In this document: positions 1 through 8,926 of the stretch, piece by piece
How positions within the stretch are numbered: the stretch's first letter is position 1
Layout: every line of letters begins with the position of its first letter
NCBI RefSeq assembly: GCF_017377715.1
Contig: NZ_JAFVMF010000001.1
Coordinates: forward strand, 124,001 to 188,000
Length of the DNA stretch: 64,000 nt
Direction of reading: 5' to 3'
From: Acetobacter sacchari
GTDB taxonomy: Bacteria > Pseudomonadota > Alphaproteobacteria > Acetobacterales > Acetobacteraceae
Program-made: the position numbers and the translations under genes
The notes under the pieces: model-generated
What the model was told of the DNA's origin: nothing
Database searches by the model: none
What the model saw: only the letters and a program-made list of their open reading frames with translations

Positions 1-66
1 GCACAAGCTCTCGCGTGTGGCTCGGACAGCGGGATGTATAGCTCTCGCGAAGAGTGGTTGTCGCCG

Positions 67-267
67 TTACTCGCCAAGCACTGCGCGGGCGCGGTGGACC
101 ACTGTTTCGTATTCCTCGTCGCTCAGTTCGCCCCGGCGATGGAACTCGCTCGCGCGCGCCAAAGCGTCACGGGCATGACTTGCGTCCGGTATGGGGTAGC
201 GTCTTCCCGGCAGCGCAAATGCGTCATCGGGCAATGCGTCCCGCTCGGCCTTGCTCAATTTCGACAT
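67..267 (-). CDS. Small conserved hypothetical protein (DUF6582-like)
   Basis: A 66-residue soluble, highly charged protein. The central stretch ALPGRRYPIPDASHARDALA is characteristic of small proteins and domains grouped as DUF6582 (recalled family likeness, not searched). A GAGGAG ribosome-binding sequence sits about 10 nt before the ATG. It is followed by a TAA stop. It lies downstream of the MATE transporter on the same strand, 38 nt after that gene's stop, so the two may be co-transcribed. The function is unknown. No signal peptide, membrane segment or cofactor motif is visible. Confidence 0.7.
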   Translation of the reverse strand: MSKLSKAERDALPDDAFALPGRRYPIPDASHARDALARASEFHRRGELSDEEYETVVHRARAVLGE

Positions 268-305
268 GGCAAGCTTGCTCCTCAGGACCGGAGGTTTGAG
301 CCGTC

Positions 306-1763
306 CTATTTCGATTCGGACAGTGCGGCCTCTTCGATGGCGTCGAGTTCCGCCATCGCAGCTTCAGGGCTCAGCGTCGGCACGTCCGACGCCGACGGGA
401 AGGCGTTGGCCTCAGGCGTAGCCTGCCCGACGTTCAGATTTGCGACCACGCGAAAGGCCACGACCACGGCCAGAGAGCCAAACAGGACGCATCCCAGCGA
501 TTGCCCGATCTGCACGCCCGGCGCGCCGTAACGCGCGCCGACTGTGACGAACGGAATGGTTCCGAGCGTCGCGCGTCCCCAGTTGAACAGCGTCGAATAG
601 ATCGGGTGGCCGAGATTGTTGAACGCGGAGTTGGCCACGAACAACATGCCGACAAACAGGTAGGAAGAAACCGTCCAGGAACAGAACAGGTGGATCAGCG
701 TCGCGCCGTTGCCCGTGGCGTGGAAGCCCGCCACCAGCAGGTTCTGGATGAGCGCGAGCACGATCCAGGTTGTCGCGACGCACAGAGCGACCAGCGTCAG
801 CGACGCCCGTAGCACTTCACGCACGCGGTCGAGTTTCTTCGCTCCGAGATTTTGCGCCATGATCGGCCCGACCGCGCCGGTCAAGGCGAAAACGAACGCG
901 AACGCCACGACGACGATACGCTCGACGGACGCCTGTCCGCCGACTGCATCGAGCCCGAACCGCGCCATGTTTCCCGTCACGTAAGCAGAGCCGACCGGCG
1001 TGGCGAGGTTAGTGAGAATCGCGGGGCCGGCGATGGAGGCGACGCGTTTCGTGTCTCCCGGGATCGCATGCAGCTGCGGCCTCCGCAGCAATCCGTGCGC
1101 CCCCGCACCGCGCATGCCGAGCATGAGCACCGCCAAGCGGGAAAGGACGGAGCTTATGGCCGCTCCGGTCAGTCCCTCATGCATGCCAAGGATCAGCGCC
1201 GGGTCGAGGATCGCTGCGACGATGGCGCCGCCCAGCGTCACGTTCATGGAGCGTCTGGCGTCGCCGACGGACCGCATAAGCGCGGAGCTGGACATGCCGA
1301 GCGCTACGAACGGCAAGAATGGCGAAACGATGTAGAGGAAGCGCTCCGCCTGCGTCAGCGCTTCTCCTGATGCGCCGAGAAGCCGCAGGATCGGGTCTGC
1401 GAAAAGCGCCGTCGCAACGCCCAGCAGCAGCGTCAGGACGAACGTGGTGGTCATGAAGGAGGAGGCCACGCGTTGCGCAACGTCGAACCGGCCTGACCCG
1501 ATCTCTCGCCCCACGCAGGCGCCGAGACCAATCGTCAGTCCGATGGACACCGCGATCTGCACGCCGCCGATCGCGCTTGCGAAACCGATCGCGGCGGTCA
1601 GCGCCGGATCGCCGAGATGGGCGATATAGATCATGTTCAGCAGATCGACGGCGAAGACGGCCATAAGGCCGATGGCGCCCGTTCCCGCCATGACCATTAC
1701 GTGCCGCATGATGCTTCCGGTGACGAAGCATGCGCCGCGTCCCGGCGCTGTCTTTCCGCTCAT
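306..1763 (-). CDS. MATE family multidrug/toxin efflux transporter
   Basis: A 485-residue polytopic inner-membrane protein of the MATE family, about the usual length. MATE proteins export cationic drugs or metabolites in exchange for Na+ or H+. The first half (IYIAHLGDPALTAAIGFASAIGG) matches the typical MATE transmembrane helix 1-2 region. The second half repeats the pattern (VGGQASVERIVVVAFAFVFAL, PIMAQNLGAKKLDRV), as expected for the two-fold MATE repeat. The ATG at 1763 was chosen because it is preceded by a purine-rich ACGGGG and begins just before the first helix; an upstream in-frame ATG at 1862 would add an unconserved 33-residue leader. It stops at TAG. The substrate cannot be told from sequence. 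Confidence 0.9.
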   Translation of the reverse strand: MSGKTAPGRGACFVTGSIMRHVMVMAGTGAIGLMAVFAVDLLNMIYIAHLGDPALTAAIGFASAIGGVQIAVSIGLTIGLGACVGREIGSGRFDVAQRVASSFMTTTFVLTLLLGVATALFADPILRLLGASGEALTQAERFLYIVSPFLPFVALGMSSSALMRSVGDARRSMNVTLGGAIVAAILDPALILGMHEGLTGAAISSVLSRLAVLMLGMRGAGAHGLLRRPQLHAIPGDTKRVASIAGPAILTNLATPVGSAYVTGNMARFGLDAVGGQASVERIVVVAFAFVFALTGAVGPIMAQNLGAKKLDRVREVLRASLTLVALCVATTWIVLALIQNLLVAGFHATGNGATLIHLFCSWTVSSYLFVGMLFVANSAFNNLGHPIYSTLFNWGRATLGTIPFVTVGARYGAPGVQIGQSLGCVLFGSLAVVVAFRVVANLNVGQATPEANAFPSASDVPTLSPEAAMAELDAIEEAALSESK

Positions 1764-2019
1764 TGAAACCCCGTCCGCCTGCGAGCGTCCCGCAGCGGCT
1801 CCGACTGTCGTTGTCACAAGTATGGCACGTTCGCGCTTCAGCGCGAATGCTCGATTGCGCATTGCGGACAGTAAATTGAGGCTCCACGATGACGGGGGAG
1901 CGCCATAAGGGCTGCTGCGCGGGGCGGAGCCTGAATTTCATGACGTCGAATATTATATTGATATAGAAACGATATGCCGCGCTCCATGCCGCCTCGCGTT
2001 TCCGCAAAGGATGCTTTTG

Positions 2020-3444
2020 ATGACGACGCCCCTGTTTCTGTGGTCCGCGACACGCATGGCGGGAGCGATTCGCGCTGGCGAAGTCTCCGCGCGCGAATGC
2101 GTCCGGGCCGCTCTGTCGCGTGTCGAAAGCCTCAATCCCGGCCTGAACGCCGTCGTGCAGTTCATGGCGGAGGACGCCCTCCGTCAGGCGGACGATGCGG
2201 ACCGTGTGGCGCGTTCGGGTTCGGAGGTCGGCCCGCTGCATGGCGTGCCGATCACCATCAAGGTGAATGTTGACCAGAAAGGCTACGCCACCACCAACGG
2301 CGTCGTCGCGCTGCGGGACGCAGTTGCGCGGGAGGACTCACCTCAGGTCGCATCGTTGAAGGCGGCAGGCGCCATCGTGATCGGGCGGACGAACACGCCC
2401 GCATTTTCCATGCGCTGGTTCACCGACAACGCCTTGCATGGCCGCACGGTAAACCCATGGAATTCGGCCGCGACGCCGGGAGGTTCAAGCGGTGGGGCGG
2501 GGGTCGCGGTGGCGACGGGCATGGGGGCGATCGGGCACGGCAACGATTACGGCGGATCGATACGATATCCGGCTTATTGCTGCGGGGTTGCAGGGTTGCG
2601 ACCGTCTGCTGGTCGCGTAGCCGCGTATAACCCTTCTTCGAGTGTCGAACGCAGCCTGACCAGCCAGATGATGTCGGTGCAGGGGCCTCTGGCGCGCTGT
2701 GTTGCGGACTTACGCCTCGCCCTGCAGGCGATGGCGCGCCCAGACCCGCGCGACCCCGGCTATGTGCCCGCGCCTTTGGATCACGTCGGGTCTGTTCGCT
2801 CGGGCAAGCGCGTCGCCGTGTTCCGCGGGACCGATCCCGGCGCGACGGATCCGGCGTCGCTCGCCGCACTGGATAGGGCCGCCGCCGCGCTTTCCGAGGA
2901 GGGATACGTCATCGAAGACGCCGCGCCGCCGCACTTCGAGGACTCCGCCGCTCTGTGGGCTGCGCTGGTTTTCAACGATCTCAGCGGCGCCGCTTTCGAA
3001 AAAATGAGCGAACTGGGGGATGAGGCTTTGCGGCGCACGCTCGCCTATTCGGTTGGCGTGACGAAAACGTTGGACCGGGAGGCCTGGGCGGCGTGTTTCG
3101 CCCGTCGGCTCACGTTGGCGCGCGAGTGGTCGCTCTTCCTCAACGCCTATGACGTCCTGCTGACTCCCGTGTCTTTTGCGCCGCCGTTTCCCGTCGATCT
3201 CGACGTGCGCTCGCAAGAGGATTGCGTTGCGACGCTGCGCGATCAGGCGCCGTTGCTGCCGGCTGCGCTTTTCGGTCTGCCTGCGTTGTCGGTTCCCACC
3301 GGCGTCGTTGGTGGCTTGCCCACGGGCGTACAGATAACCGCGGACCGTTTCCGCGAAGATCTCTGCCTGATGGCGGGGGAGGCGATTGAACGCGCCGTCG
3401 GCCCGGTCTGGCCTGAGCTTTACGCGCGGGAGGCGGGGGTTTGA
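2020..3444 (+). CDS. Amidase (amidase-signature family)
   Basis: A 474-residue cytoplasmic amidohydrolase of the amidase-signature (AS) family, which hydrolyses carboxamides. The AS Ser-cisSer-Lys triad is visible: Lys in GVPITIKVN (about residue 81), Ser in the PGGSSGGAG loop (about 156) and the nucleophile Ser in NDYGGSIRYPA (about 180). The ATG at 2020 was preferred over the ATG at 2011 because AAAGGA then sits at normal Shine-Dalgarno distance. There are no GatB or GatC neighbours, so it is not a clear GatA; a catabolic or indole-acetamide/aryl amidase role is equally possible. The stop overlaps the start of the next small membrane gene. Confidence 0.9.
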   Translation: MTTPLFLWSATRMAGAIRAGEVSARECVRAALSRVESLNPGLNAVVQFMAEDALRQADDADRVARSGSEVGPLHGVPITIKVNVDQKGYATTNGVVALRDAVAREDSPQVASLKAAGAIVIGRTNTPAFSMRWFTDNALHGRTVNPWNSAATPGGSSGGAGVAVATGMGAIGHGNDYGGSIRYPAYCCGVAGLRPSAGRVAAYNPSSSVERSLTSQMMSVQGPLARCVADLRLALQAMARPDPRDPGYVPAPLDHVGSVRSGKRVAVFRGTDPGATDPASLAALDRAAAALSEEGYVIEDAAPPHFEDSAALWAALVFNDLSGAAFEKMSELGDEALRRTLAYSVGVTKTLDREAWAACFARRLTLAREWSLFLNAYDVLLTPVSFAPPFPVDLDVRSQEDCVATLRDQAPLLPAALFGLPALSVPTGVVGGLPTGVQITADRFREDLCLMAGEAIERAVGPVWPELYAREAGV

Positions 3445-3647
3445 GCGCCGCCGCCCGTCTTGGCGTCGGGTTGGGAATCCCCGCCGTCGCGACGTTGGCC
3501 CTTATTCCTGTTGTTGGCCTTGTTCATGGGACAATCTTGGGATTTCCGGTCGTGATCGCGGCGTCGCTGGCGGTTTTCGCTCTGACCAGCGGATGTATGG
3601 CGATCTGCTGGCTGGTCTGGGACCGGAAGGCGCCTGATCGTCCTTGA
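3441..3647 (+). CDS. Small two-helix membrane protein, coupled to amidase
   Basis: A 68-residue protein with two hydrophobic segments (about residues 8-30 and 34-58) and a short basic tail. It starts at a TTG that overlaps the TGA stop of the amidase (TTGA), which suggests translational coupling. The size and two-helix layout recall the small DUF3311/DUF4212-type subunits that accompany sodium:solute symporters. No symporter follows here, so this likeness is weak. The function is unknown. It may be a helper of a transporter encoded elsewhere, or simply a conserved membrane peptide. Confidence 0.55.
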   Translation: MSAAARLGVGLGIPAVATLALIPVVGLVHGTILGFPVVIAASLAVFALTSGCMAICWLVWDRKAPDRP

Positions 3648-3678
3648 TTTCGGATGATCCTGACGTTGTGGGAGCGTG

Positions 3679-3704
3679 CGGCGCGTCGTGATACTGACGC
3701 GCCG
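3679..3704. terminator. Convergent-gene hairpin (no U tract)
   Basis: A perfect 9-bp inverted repeat (CGGCGCGTC / GACGCGCCG) with an 8-nt loop lies between the convergent amidase/small-membrane-protein unit and the outer-membrane barrel gene. No T run follows on either strand, so it is either a weak bidirectional terminator or an RNA 3'-end stabiliser. Confidence 0.4.
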
Positions 3705-3750
3705 TCGGTGAACAGGGGAGTTGCTTTCCTGTTTGAAGGGTGACCCGGGC

Positions 3751-4719
3751 CTAGAGCTGGTAAGCAAGCCCCAGGCGTAGTTGGACAGTGTTTGAGCGTG
3801 TCCCGGCGCGCGACGCTGAGGTGTACGTTGTGTCCCCTCCAAAGGCGCCAATTGCAGAAAAACTCGCGCCGCTGGCTGTCCTCCAGATATCGGGAGAGTG
3901 GGTATGTCCATAATCCATGTACGCGTATCTTACACCGCCGGTCAGGTGGAGCCGACGAGTCATCCGGTAATCAAGCGCGACGTCCCCGCTCCACTCCGGT
4001 CGGGCTCCGTTGGAGCCATAGACCAGATCAGCACTCCCCGCATCGAGATATTCCGCCCAGCCGGCGCGCCCACGGATAACCAGTCGCTTCGTGAGGGCAT
4101 AATCCGCATGCAGGGCAAGTCCAACATACCCTAGGCCCAGAGTTGTGAACGAGTTTCCGCCGCCGGCCGAGTATCCACCCTGAAATACCGGGGTAAGCAT
4201 CAGCCTGTCATGCGCAAGTTGAAATCCCTTTCCGATCTCGCCGGTGACATTGATCGTATTATGCGTAAAGTTGTCGCGATAACGTGCTGCTCTTGCCGAA
4301 CGTCTGCCGCCGTATACATTTGTCCAGACATAATCCTGTTGCGCCGACATATCCCCACTACCAAGGTTGAATATGCCTGCGGCGTAGAGGTTTCTGACCC
4401 GCCCGATATCGAACATGTATTGAGCATCGGCCCGGAAGCCTGGCCGCCAGCTTGTCAGGTGCGCGCGCGAAGAGGTCCGGTCGCTCCAGTCGTTTTGTGC
4501 GAAGTAGCGCGACGTGATCGCGGTGTTCAGGCCAGCTGCTCCAGCGAGCGCATCATAATTCCCGGTGATCGACAGGCCGACCTCGCGGTTGACAGCAACG
4601 ACGGGCGACGTATCCGCGAACGCATTGGGCGTTGTCACAAATGCGCCGAATGACGCCGCCGCACATGCGGCGCCAAGCGGAACGATCTTTGCAATGGCGT
4701 GACGTAGTCTGGAACTCAT
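3751..4719 (-). CDS. Outer-membrane beta-barrel protein
   Basis: A 322-residue exported protein. The N-terminus has a Sec signal (basic MSSRLRHAIAK, then a hydrophobic Ala-rich core ending PNAFA-DT). The mature part is alternating polar/hydrophobic with many aromatic girdle residues and Gly turns, typical of a 10-14-strand barrel; the last strand ends LRLGLAYQL. GGGGAG lies 6-8 nt before the ATG at 4719, which fixes the start; the longer in-frame ATG at 4776 lacks a signal peptide. No lipase, porin or autotransporter signature was recognised. An inverted repeat lies 60-84 nt upstream of the start. The role is unknown, perhaps a porin-like or adhesion-related barrel. Confidence 0.75.
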   Translation of the reverse strand: MSSRLRHAIAKIVPLGAACAAASFGAFVTTPNAFADTSPVVAVNREVGLSITGNYDALAGAAGLNTAITSRYFAQNDWSDRTSSRAHLTSWRPGFRADAQYMFDIGRVRNLYAAGIFNLGSGDMSAQQDYVWTNVYGGRRSARAARYRDNFTHNTINVTGEIGKGFQLAHDRLMLTPVFQGGYSAGGGNSFTTLGLGYVGLALHADYALTKRLVIRGRAGWAEYLDAGSADLVYGSNGARPEWSGDVALDYRMTRRLHLTGGVRYAYMDYGHTHSPDIWRTASGASFSAIGAFGGDTTYTSASRAGTRSNTVQLRLGLAYQL

Positions 4720-5261
4720 GAAAAACTCCCCGTGGCGCAAATGCGTCCGGCAGGGAATGCCACAAGTCTCAATCATGAAACAGTGTCATAGTTTGTCACT
4801 GTTGGACATATTGTGTTGATTTCATATCCTGGCGTTTGGCGGTCATGGCACGGTTCTTTCTGGGCGCGTATATCGGATAGATGCTGCAATAATTGGTTGT
4901 CGTATAAGTATAATTTCAATTATTTAGATGAATTATTGGCATATGTTGTCATAAGAAGAATTAATTCTGCAATTCTGTTATTTTCTTGAATTGGTCGTAA
5001 ATTACCGATTGCGGTTCATTTTCTCTGTTGGGGTTTGTCGAAATCGCACTGCCTGAGCGGGCGGAACCTTCTGTGCCTGAGGCGAAGGCTGCTCGCTGGC
5101 TAAAAACTGTCAATCAATCTGCTCAGGGCTGGATGAGCACGTGTATCTGCAAATCATGCAATCGTGCCTCCAGGCGCTTCGACCGTTATTCACATAGACG
5201 GCCATCTCCCGGCGTGCTTCAGAGACGACGCTCCTGAAACAAACCGAAGAGACCTAGCGTC
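4720..5261. other. AT-rich divergent intergenic region
   Basis: About 540 bases between the divergent outer-membrane barrel gene and the DMT transporter. It is clearly more AT-rich than its flanks, mainly at 4860-5030. It holds an inverted repeat at 4779-4803 and a perfect 12-base palindrome at 4957-4968. No convincing protein-coding or RNA gene is seen. Confidence 0.5.
4779..4803. promoter_or_regulatory. Inverted repeat upstream of barrel gene, candidate operator
   Basis: AACAGTG and CACTGTT form a perfect 7-bp inverted repeat with an 11-base spacer. The motif TGTCA also recurs directly inside it. It lies 60-84 bases upstream of the barrel gene ATG, where a repressor or activator would act. 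The binding protein is unknown. Confidence 0.35.
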
Positions 5262-6161
5262 ATGTTCGCCTTAATCGCCCGCAAAACGTTCTTTTCGCCT
5301 GAGGAAATGGCGTTGCTGGGCATTACGGTCCTGTGGGGCGCGACTTTTCTGATCGTGCATACGGCGATGCAACATTGCGGACCGTTGTTCTTCGTTGGAC
5401 TCCGGTTCAGCATCGCCGGAGGGGTGAGTCTGCTCCTGTTCCTCCGAACGATGCGCGCCGTGACCGCGAAGGAAATAGGCGCAGGAGCCTTGATCGGCGT
5501 TTCGATTTTTCTGGGATACAGTCTTCAGACGTACGGACTGGAGACGCTCGATGGCGGTATTTCCGCATTTCTGACGGCGCTGTACGTGCCGATTACGCCG
5601 CTGCTGCAATGGGCGGTGATGAGGCGGCGTCCTAAGCTGATGACGTGGGTCGGCATAGGGTTGGCGTTCACGGGGCTGCTGTGTCTGACGGGACCGGGCG
5701 CCATGTCCGTTGGGCTCGGGCGCGGAGAAATCGCGACCTTCGCTTCGGCCTGCGCAATCGCGGCGGAAATCATTCTGATCGGACGTTTCGCATCGAAGGT
5801 GGACAGTGTCCGGGTGACTGTCGTGCAGCTTCTGACTGTTGGCGTCCTGTCATTCGTCGTCATGCCTGTCGCCGGAGAGCAGGCGCCATCATTCTCATGG
5901 GTGTGGCTGGAGGCGGCTGTGGGGTTGGGTCTGGCGAGCGCGCTCATCCAGTTGACCATGAACTGGGCGCAGAAGGCGGTTTCGCCCGCGCGGGCGACCA
6001 TCATTTACGCCGGAGAGCCCGTGTGGGCGGGTCTCGTTGGATGGTTCGCAGGTGAGCATCTGCCTCCGCTCGCCATTCTGGGCGCGGCGTTCATCGTGGC
6101 GGGCGTTGTGGCCAGCGAATTAAAGCCACGCCGTCCAAAGACAGCTGCTGCGGCTCTGTAA
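5262..6161 (+). CDS. DMT-family (EamA) metabolite exporter
   Basis: A 299-residue inner-membrane protein with about ten transmembrane helices in two EamA repeats. The first repeat begins LLGITVLWGATFLIVHTAM and the second has the typical ARATIIYAGEPVWAGLVGW before helix 9. EamA proteins usually export amino acids or other small metabolites by proton antiport. The gene stands alone: it is divergent from the barrel gene and separated by 160 bases from the sulfur-type operon downstream. An amino-acid export role for that operon's substrates is possible but unproven. Confidence 0.9.
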   Translation: MFALIARKTFFSPEEMALLGITVLWGATFLIVHTAMQHCGPLFFVGLRFSIAGGVSLLLFLRTMRAVTAKEIGAGALIGVSIFLGYSLQTYGLETLDGGISAFLTALYVPITPLLQWAVMRRRPKLMTWVGIGLAFTGLLCLTGPGAMSVGLGRGEIATFASACAIAAEIILIGRFASKVDSVRVTVVQLLTVGVLSFVVMPVAGEQAPSFSWVWLEAAVGLGLASALIQLTMNWAQKAVSPARATIIYAGEPVWAGLVGWFAGEHLPPLAILGAAFIVAGVVASELKPRRPKTAAAAL

Positions 6162-6321
6162 TCGGCCAGGCGCGCCATCCGGGCTTCTGGCGAGAGGGGA
6201 GAATTATTGAGCGAATCTTGATGGTGGATTTGAGTTTTTTTGATGGCAAAAATTACGAACAAAACGGTAGATTAGGCATCAACGGCATTTATTGTAGTGA
6301 AATAGCCATCAGGAGCGCGTC

Positions 6322-7419
6322 ATGCCCGTTGATTTCATTGGCTTCGTCAACGGCCGCAACCATTCGGAGATTGTCCCGGCGGAAGGGCCGGTGGTGAATC
6401 TCGACCATGTCGAGGCGGCCGCGAAAATCCATGAGAACGGGGGGTTTGACCGGGTTCTGGTCGCCTTCCATTCGAATTCCCCGGAAAGCATTCTGATCTC
6501 CCAGCACGTCGCCAGTGTAACCCGACGGCTGGGCCTGATGGTCGCCCATCGACCGGGTTTCACTGCGCCGACGCTTGCGGCGCGGCAGTTCGCCACGCTG
6601 GACGCCATCAGCGGCGGCCGCGCTTCCGTGCATATCATCACAGGAGGCGATGATCGGGAGTTGCAGGCCGACGGTGATCATCTGACGAAGGCCGAGCGTT
6701 ACGCCCGGACGAGCGAATACCTGGATATCGTGCGTCGCGAATGGAGCAGCGATGCGCCGTTCGACTATGATGGAAAATATTACAAGGTGCGTGGCGCTCA
6801 TTCGGCCATCCGCCCCCAGAACGGCTCATCCATTCCCGTCTTTTTCGGCGGATCATCGGAGGAGGCGATTGCGGTCGCCGGCAAGCACGCTGATATTTAC
6901 GCGCTCTGGGGCGAGACATACGATCAGGTGCGTGAGACGATCGCGCGCGTGAAGGCGTCTGCGGCGCAGCATGGCCGCACGGTCAGGTTCTCTCTGTCCC
7001 TCCGTCCCATTCTTGCCGAGACGGAGGAGGCGGCCTGGGCGAAGGCCGAGCAGATTCTGGAGACGGCGCGGGGTTTGCAGGAGCAGACCGGCTACGCCCG
7101 CCCCTCGGTTGTGCCCAACGAAGGGTCGCGGCGTCTGCTTGCGGCTGCGGCGCAGGGGGCCCGACTGGACAAGCGGTTGTGGACGGGGCTGGCGGCGTTG
7201 ACCGGCGCCCGGGGCAATTCCACGTCGCTGGTCGGCACCGCGGAACAGGTGGCGGACGCGCTGCTCGATTACTATCGTCTGGGCGTGACCAACATTCTGA
7301 TCCGGGGTTTCGATCCGTTGCAGGACGCCTATGTCTACGGACGGGATCTTATCCCGCTCACCCGACGTCTGATCGCAGCGGAGGACGCGCGCTCAGGTGC
7401 AGGGCGTGAGGCTGCGTAA
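6322..7419 (+). CDS. LLM-class flavin-dependent monooxygenase (SsuD-like)
   Basis: A 365-residue cytoplasmic protein of the bacterial luciferase-like family, close to the length of alkanesulfonate monooxygenase SsuD. SsuD uses FMNH2 and O2 to split the C-S bond of alkanesulfonates, giving sulfite and an aldehyde. Matching features are the N-terminal barrel strands, the GGRASVHIITGG motif, the YARTSEYLDIVRREW helix, the YYKVRGA region and the C-terminal FMN-side motif LVGTAEQVADAL. It is the first gene of a four-gene run with a thiol dioxygenase and a rhodanese, which supports a sulfur substrate. There is no SsuABC transporter or flavin reductase beside it, so the exact substrate is open. Confidence 0.88.
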   Translation: MPVDFIGFVNGRNHSEIVPAEGPVVNLDHVEAAAKIHENGGFDRVLVAFHSNSPESILISQHVASVTRRLGLMVAHRPGFTAPTLAARQFATLDAISGGRASVHIITGGDDRELQADGDHLTKAERYARTSEYLDIVRREWSSDAPFDYDGKYYKVRGAHSAIRPQNGSSIPVFFGGSSEEAIAVAGKHADIYALWGETYDQVRETIARVKASAAQHGRTVRFSLSLRPILAETEEAAWAKAEQILETARGLQEQTGYARPSVVPNEGSRRLLAAAAQGARLDKRLWTGLAALTGARGNSTSLVGTAEQVADALLDYYRLGVTNILIRGFDPLQDAYVYGRDLIPLTRRLIAAEDARSGAGREAA

Positions 7420-7513
7420 GAAATTTTCCCGTGTCGCGCCTCCTTGATCGGATGGCCCGCGCGGTTGTCCATCGTCGCGTCAATCAAACCGGTAAGCAAA
7501 AGGGTCACGGCCA

Positions 7514-8317
7514 ATGAACGTCATCGCAGCCCCGCTCCGCCATAATGATCAGCAGGCCCGCGCCCGAAAGCTGGAGCCGCGTCAGCCCGCAGCGTCTTTC
7601 GCGGAGGAAAGACTTCACCGCAAGCAGCGCCTTGCCGCGACGTTTCGGCTTTTTGCTCGTTACGGCTTCGATCAGGGGCTGGCTGGGCATGTTACCGCGC
7701 GCGATCCGGAATTTCCCGATCAATACTGGATCAATCCGCTCGCTGTGCATTTTTCCCAGATCAGGGTTTCGGATCTGCAACTCGTCGATCATGACGGCGC
7801 CATTCTGATCGGCGACAGGCCGATCAACACTGCAGGCTTCACCATTCACTCTGCGTTGCACCGGGCGCGCCCCGACGTGATCGCGGCGGCGCATACACAT
7901 TCGACCTATGGAAAGGCGTTTTCCGCGCTGGGAACGGAACTGCTGCCCATTACGCAGGATTCTTGTGCCTTTTATGAAGATCACGTCGTTTTCGACCCGT
8001 TTAGCGGCGTGGTGCTGGAGGACAGCGAGGGGGAGCGGCTCGCGCAGACTCTCGGCGATCGCAAGGCGTTGATCCTGCAAAATCACGGGCTGCTTACCGT
8101 TGGCCCGACCGTAGAGGCCGCCGCATGGTGGTTCATCACCATGGACAACGCCGCGCAGACGCAGTTGCTTGCGCAGGCGGCGGGTCCGCTGAAGCCTATT
8201 GCGCCCGATATCGCGAAGCTGACGGCCAGTCAGGTCGGCACGCATCAGGGCGGTTACTATTCTTTCCAACCGCTGTGGGACTGGATAGTCGCACAGGAGC
8301 CGGATCTTTTGGACTGA
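7514..8317 (+). CDS. Class II aldolase/adducin family protein
   Basis: A 267-residue cytoplasmic protein of the class II aldolase/adducin fold. The usual zinc ligands are visible: the HTHST pair (AAAHTHSTYGKAF) and a third His in the ILQNHGLLTVG motif. The acidic residue of the active site is probably in AFYEDHVVF. Enzymes of this family do retro-aldol or decarboxylation reactions on sugar phosphates, although many homologues have no assigned substrate. It follows the SsuD-like gene by 94 bases and precedes the thiol dioxygenase by 6 bases, so it belongs to the same transcript. It may process the carbon skeleton left after desulfonation (inference). Confidence 0.85.
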   Translation: MNVIAAPLRHNDQQARARKLEPRQPAASFAEERLHRKQRLAATFRLFARYGFDQGLAGHVTARDPEFPDQYWINPLAVHFSQIRVSDLQLVDHDGAILIGDRPINTAGFTIHSALHRARPDVIAAAHTHSTYGKAFSALGTELLPITQDSCAFYEDHVVFDPFSGVVLEDSEGERLAQTLGDRKALILQNHGLLTVGPTVEAAAWWFITMDNAAQTQLLAQAAGPLKPIAPDIAKLTASQVGTHQGGYYSFQPLWDWIVAQEPDLLD

Positions 8318-8323
8318 TATTCG

Positions 8324-8923
8324 ATGAGCAGCATTGTTCCCTTGCGGGAGTTCGTTACCCGTTTCACTGCGCTGTTCGAGCGTGGTCTCTCTCCTTCGGC
8401 TGTGCAGCAGGAGGGGAGTTCCCTTCTTCGGACACTGGTCAGCAAGGACGACTGGCTGCCTGACGTCTTCGCAGTTCCCAATCCGGATCGCTATAGTCAG
8501 TATCTTCTGCATTGCGATCCGCTGGAGCGGTTTTCCGTCGTCAGTTTCGTCTGGGGGCCGGGGCAGACGACGCCATTGCACGATCACCGGGTCTGGGGAT
8601 TGATCGGGATGCTGCGGGGCCGGGAGAGCGAAACGCAGTTCCGGCGGAATTCTGATGGCGGCTTTGAGCGCGTCGACGTAAGTTTTCTTGAAGAGGGCGA
8701 GGTTGCGTCTCTGGAGCCGGACGTCAACGACTATCATGTCGTGGCGAACGCGCTGGAGGACAGGGCGTCCGTGTCCATCCATGTCTATGGCGGCAATATT
8801 GGCGGCGTTTCGCGCGCGGTTTACGATATCGAGACTGGCCAGGAACGTCCGTTCATCTCTGGTTACTCAAGCGGCGTTACGCCCAATCTCTGGGATCGAT
8901 CCCTCAACGCGAAAGCGGCCTGA
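8324..8923 (+). CDS. Thiol dioxygenase (cysteine dioxygenase-type cupin)
   Basis: A 199-residue cupin of the cysteine dioxygenase family, which uses Fe(II) and O2 to oxidise a thiol to a sulfinic acid. The three-His iron site is seen: TTPLHDHRVWG (His 86, His 88) and YHVV (His 138). The Ser-His-Tyr relay is present in SIHVYGG (Ser 151, His 153, Tyr 155). The spacing fits bacterial cysteine or 3-mercaptopropionate dioxygenases, and the residues that separate these cannot be judged safely here. It sits between the aldolase and the multi-rhodanese gene, with 6- and 3-base gaps, a strong operon arrangement. Confidence 0.87.
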   Translation: MSSIVPLREFVTRFTALFERGLSPSAVQQEGSSLLRTLVSKDDWLPDVFAVPNPDRYSQYLLHCDPLERFSVVSFVWGPGQTTPLHDHRVWGLIGMLRGRESETQFRRNSDGGFERVDVSFLEEGEVASLEPDVNDYHVVANALEDRASVSIHVYGGNIGGVSRAVYDIETGQERPFISGYSSGVTPNLWDRSLNAKAA

Positions 8924-8926
8924 TCC

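Noticed and set aside
7505..8782. 425-residue open frame antisense to the aldolase and thiol dioxygenase genes
   Set aside because: Arg-rich with no domain features, antisense to genes with clear catalytic motifs.
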